Shown: positions 4,268 through 9,568 of the stretch, in pieces
Layout of the letters: every line of letters starts with the position of its first letter
Numbering within the stretch: the stretch's first letter is position 1
Assembly (NCBI GenBank): GCA_027012915.1
Contig: JALUYN010000392.1
Coordinates: 1 to 11,559, forward strand
Length of the DNA: 11,559 nucleotides
Origin: Cellvibrionaceae bacterium
GTDB lineage: Bacteria > Pseudomonadota > Gammaproteobacteria > Pseudomonadales > Cellvibrionaceae
Reading direction: 5' to 3'
Notes under the pieces: model-generated
What the model was told of the DNA's origin: nothing
Databases searched by the model: none
The model's input: the letters and a program-made list of their open reading frames with translations, nothing else
Translations under genes and position numbers: made by a program

Positions 4268-6184
4268 TCACGCGGTATTTTTCAGATCCGCTTGTTGTGG
4301 TGTGGCAGCCTTTCGGTTTCTCAGTAAGCGACCCATTGCTCGCTTGCCGAAGTCCTTGCCGAATTGATCTTTTTCCCAGGCTACCTTGCCGCCAATCATT
4401 ACCAGAGGTACGACTCCGTCGGAGCGGTTCACCAGTTGATGGTGGTTGTATTCTTCGCGGTGAATTCGTTGAATATTGGCCTCGCCGTTGTAATTGTTCA
4501 GAGCTTGTGGGTCGATCAGAACCAGGTCCGCTTTGTCGCCAATGTTAATGCTGCCGCCTTCCAGGTCGAACAAATCAGCTGCATCCTTGGTCAGGCGCTT
4601 CACCATATAGCTGACATCGTTGTCGCCGCCTTGGGCCGCCAGTTTCAGGCAGCGCAAGTTGACGTCGTAGAATGCCATGTTGGTCAAATGCGCGCCGCTG
4701 TCGTTAAAGCCGGGCAGCAGCAGCGGATGCATAATCAATTCGCGGGTGACTTTGGGGTCGCGGTTGGCGGTGGTGGTGCTCCAGCTTAAATTCAGATCAA
4801 AGCTGCGCAGCATTTGTAACATGAAGTCTGCTTCGTCACTGATCCAGAAGAATTCTTTTTCCAGTAGCACGGACTCTTCTTCGGTGAGATTGGCCGGTTT
4901 GTTGCCCTTCTTAATTTCCAGAACGCGTTCGAAAGCACTTTGGAAATCCATGCCCTGCCAGTGTTGTAGCGGGCAGACATCGATAAACATATCCTCGAAG
5001 GTGCGGTTGAAAGCGTAGTCCTCTACATTCAGTAAACGCTTAAGTCGCGCAACGCTCACGCCTTGTTTGCCCTTTAGCCACATATTGCGGAAGGTCTGAA
5101 TATACTCTGGATCGTTCAATATTCTTTGTCGAGCTGCGCGATCTTCCAGGTCGGTTTCGTTCAAACGACGCAGTTCCGGGATTTCTTCGGCCAGCGGTGT
5201 CACGGCGCCATCGGACCAGATCTTAAAGGGTGCACCCAGGGCCTGCATATGAAAGTCGCCCTTAAGCAGTTTGGAGTTGAGCAGGCGCGCCAATACTTTA
5301 CCAAGGCGGGAGATCTTCCAGTTGTTGGTGACATCCAGCGCAGCGACGACGGTGGTTTTCAATGCCTTGCCGTGAAACAGCCCGCTGGACAGCATAAAGG
5401 TTTTCAGTGTGCCGATAACGCTGTCTTTAGGTGGCGTTGCCTGCCACACCGCATCGCGTTCGCGTAGTACTTGAGTCAGCTGTTTGATCTCATCGTACTT
5501 GGCGAACTGGGTGGGAATGGTCTTGTCACAGTGGGCGGCACTGGCCAGGTAGTGGAAGGGCAGTGCGTCGGTGGACATGCCGACATAACCACTGTCGAGG
5601 GCATCTGACAGGGTTTGCTTCATGGCGTTGACTTCCACTTGGGTGGGGTCGCGGCTGATGCTTTCCTCAAAGCCCATGGCATCGATACGCAGCATTGAGT
5701 GGGGTAACAACGAGGCAACGTTTGGTCCCAGATTCAGGGTTTCCAAGTGTGAAAAGTACTCCTGAGGCGTGTTCCAGCTGACTCCGTCAGCACCACTGCG
5801 CAGAACATGTTTGGGTAGATTTTCAACCCGGGCAAAACAATCGACGATGGGATCGTTTTTACCATCGCGCTGGTTGCCGAACGCCAGGCCCAAGCTGCAG
5901 TTGGCGATGACGACGGTAGTGGTGCCATGTCGAACCGACTCGGGAAGACCCGGCGCCACTTCCAATTCCAGGTCGTAGTGGGTATGGATATCGAACAGGC
6001 CCGGAGTCAGCCACAGTCCCTGGGCATCAACTTCGCGTTTGGCGCTGGCAATATTGAGGTTGGTTCCTCGCGCGACAATATGGCCGTCGCGAATAGCGAT
6101 GTCTTCAACGATTGGAGTCTTGCCCTCGTTAAAAATCTTGGCACCTTTGATCCAGGTGTCGACTTTCAATGCCGAGTTTGTCAT
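4268..6184 (-). CDS. amidohydrolase-family protein, N-acyl-D-amino-acid deacylase-like (COG3653)
   Basis: A 638-residue protein with the composite amidohydrolase layout. An N-terminal beta part (WIKGAKIFNEGKTP, IRDGHIVARG) leads to the metal motif FDIHTHYD, H67 and H69. HGTTTVVIANCSLGLAFG follows with C96, the position of the metal-ligand cysteine in D-aminoacylases. GMSTDALPF lies at 202-210, GFNDSGAH near residues 492-499 with D495, and the closing beta part is INIGDKADLVLIDP. These point to hydrolysis of an amide bond in an N-acyl amino acid or similar compound, in the cytoplasm (no signal peptide). It is longer than typical D-aminoacylases (about 480-500 residues), with a long insert around 255-450. 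Where the classical enzymes have a metal-binding histidine in an ISH-type motif, I read AVWQATPP here, so the metal site may differ. It lies 58 bp downstream of the TetR gene on the same strand. AGGAATAGAG precedes the ATG. Confidence 0.82.
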   Translation of the reverse strand: MTNSALKVDTWIKGAKIFNEGKTPIVEDIAIRDGHIVARGTNLNIASAKREVDAQGLWLTPGLFDIHTHYDLELEVAPGLPESVRHGTTTVVIANCSLGLAFGNQRDGKNDPIVDCFARVENLPKHVLRSGADGVSWNTPQEYFSHLETLNLGPNVASLLPHSMLRIDAMGFEESISRDPTQVEVNAMKQTLSDALDSGYVGMSTDALPFHYLASAAHCDKTIPTQFAKYDEIKQLTQVLRERDAVWQATPPKDSVIGTLKTFMLSSGLFHGKALKTTVVAALDVTNNWKISRLGKVLARLLNSKLLKGDFHMQALGAPFKIWSDGAVTPLAEEIPELRRLNETDLEDRAARQRILNDPEYIQTFRNMWLKGKQGVSVARLKRLLNVEDYAFNRTFEDMFIDVCPLQHWQGMDFQSAFERVLEIKKGNKPANLTEEESVLLEKEFFWISDEADFMLQMLRSFDLNLSWSTTTANRDPKVTRELIMHPLLLPGFNDSGAHLTNMAFYDVNLRCLKLAAQGGDNDVSYMVKRLTKDAADLFDLEGGSINIGDKADLVLIDPQALNNYNGEANIQRIHREEYNHHQLVNRSDGVVPLVMIGGKVAWEKDQFGKDFGKRAMGRLLRNRKAATPQQADLKNTA

Positions 6185-6242
6185 CTCTCTATTCCTTTGT
6201 TGTTATGTTTGTTGAGGTTGCAAAGTTGTTACTTGGAAGTTG

Positions 6243-6845
6243 TTATTTGGAATGGCTGCAATCGAAGTAGCAGGCCAGCATTCGCGCGCCCAGGTCCAAG
6301 GCGTCTTTCTTGGAACTGGTGGGATTGCCAAATACATGGCGGTGCACCAGACCCTCGGCCATGGCAAACAGGTTGTAGGAAACGGCTTCCGGGTTGTTCG
6401 GGTTAAAGGCCTGCACATAAAGGCGTACCTTGCCTTCGATAATGGCTTCGGCGCGTAACAGAATAGTGTCCAGCTCGGCATCGATAATGCGACGTTGTTC
6501 CAACACTTGGTGCAGCGCCGCTTCGGCCTGGTGATAGTCGTAGATCATTTCCAGCACTTCCCGGAACAGGGCTTCGGCGTTTGCCTTGGCGTGTTGAATA
6601 TCCTGAAGTTGCAGTTCAGGCAGGGTCTGATAGATCTCATCCCGCTGTTTCTGGGCGATGACCCGCAGCATGTCGTCCTTGTTGTCGAAGTACTGATAAA
6701 AGGTTCCCGTAGCGACCCCTGCGGTAGTGGCGATGGTTTTGGCAGTAGTCTGCTCGTAACCGTGCTCAGCGAAGCTGATTTCTGCGGCGGCGATCAGTGC
6801 AGAGCGTTTTTCCAGGGCTCGCTTTTGGGTGGGCAGCTGTTTCAT
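6243..6845 (-). CDS. TetR/AcrR-family transcriptional regulator
   Basis: A 200-residue protein with an N-terminal TetR DNA-binding domain. It runs from ALIAAAEISFAEHGYEQTT to the diagnostic recognition stretch IATTAGVATGTFYQYFDNKDDML (residues about 38-60). A roughly 140-residue helical ligand-binding and dimerisation domain follows. It is first in a minus-strand pair with the amidohydrolase (58-bp gap) and is divergent from the MEST-like hydrolase. The 118-bp region between the start codons holds a near-perfect palindrome (6893-6915) that overlaps the candidate -35 of this gene. The simplest model is autorepression plus repression of the hydrolase, lifted by a small ligand related to their substrates. 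No clear Shine-Dalgarno precedes the ATG at 6845. Alternative starts inside the gene would cut the DNA-binding domain, so 6845 is kept. The ligand cannot be predicted. Confidence 0.93.
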   Translation of the reverse strand: MKQLPTQKRALEKRSALIAAAEISFAEHGYEQTTAKTIATTAGVATGTFYQYFDNKDDMLRVIAQKQRDEIYQTLPELQLQDIQHAKANAEALFREVLEMIYDYHQAEAALHQVLEQRRIIDAELDTILLRAEAIIEGKVRLYVQAFNPNNPEAVSYNLFAMAEGLVHRHVFGNPTSSKKDALDLGARMLACYFDCSHSK

Positions 6846-6883
6846 AGGGCTTTGGTCGCTTGTATGTGGCTGATGTGGTGAAA

Positions 6884-6911
6884 TTTAGATCAAACTTGAA
6901 CTAGACGTCAA
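6884..6911 (-). promoter_or_regulatory. candidate promoter of the TetR-amidohydrolase transcript
   Basis: On the minus strand TTGACG (plus 6906-6911) and TCTAAA (plus 6884-6889) are 16 bases apart, 39 bases before the TetR ATG. The -35 lies inside the palindrome 6893-6915, which fits repression by steric block. Consensus match only (5 of 6 and 4 of 6). Confidence 0.45.
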
Positions 6912-6915
6912 GTTC
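6893..6915. promoter_or_regulatory. likely TetR operator between TetR and the hydrolase gene
   Basis: GAACT A GACGTC A AGTTC (6898-6915) is an 18-bp palindrome with a single mismatched pair (A6903/A6910). A second symmetry, AACTTGA (6893-6899) and TCAAGTT (6908-6914), overlaps it. Position in a TetR divergent promoter and overlap with the candidate -35 make it the best operator candidate. Binding is inferred. Confidence 0.65.
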
Positions 6916-6962
6916 TATTTTGGCTATTGTTTGCCCAAACAAAAATAGTTCGGGAGAGAGAA

Positions 6963-7883
6963 ATGCAGAATCAGAGCGAAATACACACCTACCCCATGAC
7001 ACTGGAAGGCGTCGAAAAGTGGCGCAGCGCCGGCACGCTAATACCATTATGTGGTCGCAATATCTTTGTGGTTGACGAGGGAGATAAGTCGCTACCAGTG
7101 ATCCTGTTGATTCACGGTTTTCCCACCTCCAGCTTTGACTGGCAGGGCATTTGGGATCGTCTGCGAGAGAGTTATCGATTGGTTACGCTGGATATGCTGG
7201 GGTTCGGTTTTTCCGATAAACCCAATGAGCGTACCTATACAATTCACGGGCAGGCGGATATTTTTGAAGCGGCGATCAAAGCGCTGGGGTTAACGGAATA
7301 TCACGTTTTGGCTCACGATTATGGTGATACCGTGGCGCAGGAATTACTGGCTCGGCAATTGGAAGGTACAGGTGCAGGCCAATGGTTATCGGGGTGTTTT
7401 CTCAATGGCGGTCTGTTTCCCGAAACCCACCGGGCGCTGCTGACTCAAAAGCTCTTGCTGTCACCACTGGGCCCGCTTATCAATCGCTTCAACGGGTTTT
7501 CGTCGTTCAAAAAGAATTTCAGCCATGTATTTGGCCCCAATACCAAACCCAGTGAGCTGGAACTTGAGATCTTCTGGTCGATCATCAACGAGAACGATGG
7601 CAAGCATCTGTTTCACAATCTGATCACCTACATTCGGGACAGACGCCAGCACCGGGAACGCTGGGTTGAAGCACTGCAGCAGTCGAAGGTGCCGTTGGCA
7701 TTAATTAACGGCTCCAAAGATCCGGTATCCGGCGAGCATATGGTGGTGCGCTATCAGCAGTTGAATTGTCGTCTAGACTATCTGGGAGAGTTGTCCGAGA
7801 TAGGGCACTATCCGCAGGTAGAAGCGCCCGAGCCCGTGGCGGACCATTTCATGACGTTCTTGCAACAGGTGTCCGCAAGCTGA
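6963..7883 (+). CDS. alpha/beta hydrolase of the MEST/epoxide-hydrolase-like type
   Basis: A 306-residue alpha/beta-fold hydrolase. Seen directly: oxyanion-hole motif HGFPTSS (51-57), LDMLGFGFSDKP (76-87), nucleophile elbow HVLAHDYGDTVAQELL (114-129) with D119 at the nucleophile place, a lid region, NGSKDP (249-254) with D253 as a possible acid, and H282 in EIGHYPQVEAPE. An aspartate nucleophile places it with epoxide hydrolases and haloalkane dehalogenases. From memory, the segments HDYGDTVAQELL, FLNGGLFPETHR and HVFGPNTKPSE closely parallel mammalian MEST/PEG1. No signal peptide, so cytoplasmic. The ATG at 6963 is chosen over an in-frame upstream ATG at 6927 because GGGAG (6952-6956) lies 6 bases before it and conserved sequence starts later. 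It is divergent from TetR and likely under its control. The substrate is unknown. Confidence 0.88.
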   Translation: MQNQSEIHTYPMTLEGVEKWRSAGTLIPLCGRNIFVVDEGDKSLPVILLIHGFPTSSFDWQGIWDRLRESYRLVTLDMLGFGFSDKPNERTYTIHGQADIFEAAIKALGLTEYHVLAHDYGDTVAQELLARQLEGTGAGQWLSGCFLNGGLFPETHRALLTQKLLLSPLGPLINRFNGFSSFKKNFSHVFGPNTKPSELELEIFWSIINENDGKHLFHNLITYIRDRRQHRERWVEALQQSKVPLALINGSKDPVSGEHMVVRYQQLNCRLDYLGELSEIGHYPQVEAPEPVADHFMTFLQQVSAS

Positions 7884-7887
7884 TTTA

Positions 7888-7916
7888 TGGCAAAAAGTGA
7901 CTGTTTTTTATTGCCA
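7888..7916. repeat. short inverted repeat after the hydrolase gene
   Basis: TGGCAA (7888-7893) and TTGCCA (7911-7916) are perfect 6-bp arms around a 17-base loop with internal A- and T-runs that could extend the stem. It lies 5 bases after the hydrolase stop. No T-run follows the second arm on either strand, so terminator function is only weakly supported. Confidence 0.35.
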
Positions 7917-7973
7917 CTGGGTTATCTACGATAGACGGTTGGTCTTAGACAATAATGAGAAGAGGAAAGAGTT

Positions 7974-8402
7974 ATGAAATCCCATATCGCCGCTGCGGTG
8001 CTGTTTGCACTGTCGACTTCCGCTATGGCCAGTCCGATTGAGGGCAAGTGGTACAGCTTTGATGATCGCACCGGTGCCCCCGACAGCGAGGTGACCATCA
8101 AACTGGTGGACGGTGAGCTCCAGGGACATATTACCAAAGTGATGGACCCAGAAGCCGAGCCCAATGCTGTCTGTACAGAATGTGAGGGCGAACAGGAAAA
8201 TGCGCCAATTCTGAATCTGCAGATTATGAGCGGCTATAGCTGTGAGGGAGACGAGTGCACCGACGGTGAAATTCTCGATCCGCGCACTGGAATGGTCTAT
8301 TCCTCAGAATTGAAGCTGGTGGATGCTGAGACGCTGAATGTCCGCGGCTATATAGGTTCACCGATGTTTGGTCAAAGTAAAACCTGGAAGCGTAACCCCT
8401 GA
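7974..8402 (+). CDS. secreted DUF2147-domain protein
   Basis: A 142-residue protein with a signal peptide (likely cleaved after AMA at residue 19), so periplasmic. DUF2147 landmarks in order: GKWYSFDDRTGAPDSEVTI (24-42), GELQGHI (47-53), NAVCTECEGEQENAPIL (64-80), GEILDPRTGMVY (98-109) and LNVRGYIGSPMFGQSKTWKR (121-140). The mature part has four cysteines, C67/C70 in a CxxC and C90/C95, which could form two disulfides or a metal site. DUF2147 has no settled function. It is a small lipocalin-like beta domain common in proteobacterial envelopes. AGAGGAAAG lies just before the ATG. It follows the MEST-like gene by 90 bp on the same strand, possibly with its own promoter, and converges with the AraC gene (18-bp gap). 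Confidence 0.88.
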   Translation: MKSHIAAAVLFALSTSAMASPIEGKWYSFDDRTGAPDSEVTIKLVDGELQGHITKVMDPEAEPNAVCTECEGEQENAPILNLQIMSGYSCEGDECTDGEILDPRTGMVYSSELKLVDAETLNVRGYIGSPMFGQSKTWKRNP

Positions 8403-8420
8403 TGCGAAAACCACAGCAGG

Positions 8421-9422
8421 TCAGCGCAATAGTCGTCTGGCCTGTTGCGGTGTAATTCCAGCCCAGCGCTTATAACTTCTCGAGAATGCGCTCAGATGTT
8501 TGTAGCCCAGCAAATGGGCAATGTCTGCCAGGTTGTAATAGGGAATTTCCAGATACTGGTTTGCCAGCTCTAATCGTGACGCACTCAGCAGGGCATTGAA
8601 CGAGGTATTGCTCGATTCCAAACGCCGATGCAGGGTTCGTTCTGAATATCCCAGTGCTTTAGCCACAATGGATAGCTTCGCGTTACCACTGATCAGGCAC
8701 TGTTGAATTACTTCACTGACTTGCCGGGAGATATCTGCCCGGGCTTCCAGCTGTGTATGCAGTTTTCGTTTAATCCTCTGCGAAATTTCATCGGCGGAAA
8801 AATCCAAAAACTCCTTACCCATCGTCAGAGAAATCTTTGGTGCCCTCAGTGCTATCGGGCATTTGAAGTAGTGGCTCAAGTGCTCGGCGTAGATATTTTT
8901 CGAATCTTCAAACGTGAAAAAGCAGCCTCTAAGGGGGGCTTTGTTTTCGGTGAGTTCTCGATACACGAGTGTTGAACTTGCCAGAAGATAGATTTGAAAC
9001 TGCGGCCGAAATTGAAGCTCCGGCAATTGTGGAATAAATCGCATTTCCAGATTGCTATGGTTCTCGTGGAATTCCATAGAGATATTGGAAACTATCAGTT
9101 GAAGGGCGTCGCGGATTTTCTCAAAGGCATCGTGGGCGGAATTGCAGTTGAGCAAATGGGCACTAAGAGGCCCCAAGACGTTGATGTCCTGCCGCGAGCA
9201 AAGTGCCAGTGAAATATCCGGAAAGTTCAATTCACTGGCGGCAATTTCAAGCAGCTGGATAAACTTTTTGAACGATATAAGCCGGGGCTTTCCGAGAATG
9301 AGGTCTTCCTGTAGGCCCGCCAAGTTGCACAGATCGGTGAGGTTTCCACCATGGCATAGTACAAGCTCGGGAAACTGTTGAAGGAAGCTACTGCTGGTAT
9401 AGGCTTGCGAGTGTATGGTCAT
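8421..9422 (-). CDS. AraC-family regulator with OruR/ArgR-type N-terminal domain
   Basis: A 333-residue protein. The N-terminal about 200 residues fit the Arabinose_bd (PF12625-type) sensory domain of the OruR/QhpR group (LGPLSAHLLNCNSAHDAFEKI, LRGCFFTFED). The C-terminal about 90 residues are a double helix-turn-helix AraC domain: LSIVAKALGYSERTLHRRL for the first, and LADIAHLLGYKHLSAFSRSY with the closing WAGITPQQARR for the second. It probably senses a small organic ligand and activates the divergent molybdopterin oxidoreductase gene 146 bp away. Two GGTAAAT repeats 21 bp apart in that gap are a possible binding site. No clear Shine-Dalgarno precedes the ATG, where the sequence is a run of C on the coding strand, so translation may be weak or the start slightly different. 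Confidence 0.92.
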   Translation of the reverse strand: MTIHSQAYTSSSFLQQFPELVLCHGGNLTDLCNLAGLQEDLILGKPRLISFKKFIQLLEIAASELNFPDISLALCSRQDINVLGPLSAHLLNCNSAHDAFEKIRDALQLIVSNISMEFHENHSNLEMRFIPQLPELQFRPQFQIYLLASSTLVYRELTENKAPLRGCFFTFEDSKNIYAEHLSHYFKCPIALRAPKISLTMGKEFLDFSADEISQRIKRKLHTQLEARADISRQVSEVIQQCLISGNAKLSIVAKALGYSERTLHRRLESSNTSFNALLSASRLELANQYLEIPYYNLADIAHLLGYKHLSAFSRSYKRWAGITPQQARRLLR

Positions 9423-9482
9423 GGGGGTGTTTAATTCTGGAGCGAAATGGGTGGATTCAGTGTAAAGCGTGCGGCGAGTAAA

Positions 9483-9510
9483 GGTAAATTTTTGGCGAAA
9501 ATTGGTAAAT
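9483..9510 (+). promoter_or_regulatory. direct repeats GGTAAAT, candidate AraC-type binding site
   Basis: GGTAAAT occurs at 9483-9489 and 9504-9510, 21 bp apart start to start (two helical turns), in the 146-bp gap between the AraC gene and the molybdoenzyme gene. Tandem half-sites at about 21 bp are the usual AraC-family geometry. They lie 59 bases before the GTG start, suitable for activation. Binding is inferred. Confidence 0.5.
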
Positions 9511-9568
9511 CTGATTATTCGATACTTCTACCATGAAGCTCTAGCAAGAAACACGTCGGAGAGGGCTT

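Noticed and set aside
4078..4548. 156-residue plus-strand open frame after the cassette gene
   Set aside because: It starts inside the attC and continues antisense to the amidohydrolase C-terminus. The protein is cysteine- and arginine-rich with no domain, typical of a chance frame.
6203..6481. 92-residue minus-strand open frame overlapping the TetR 3' end
   Set aside because: It is in another frame of the TetR gene and has no ribosome-binding site or domain.
7888..7916. Intrinsic terminator after the MEST-like gene
   Set aside because: The 6-bp arms are not followed by a T-run on either strand. It is kept only as an inverted repeat of low confidence.
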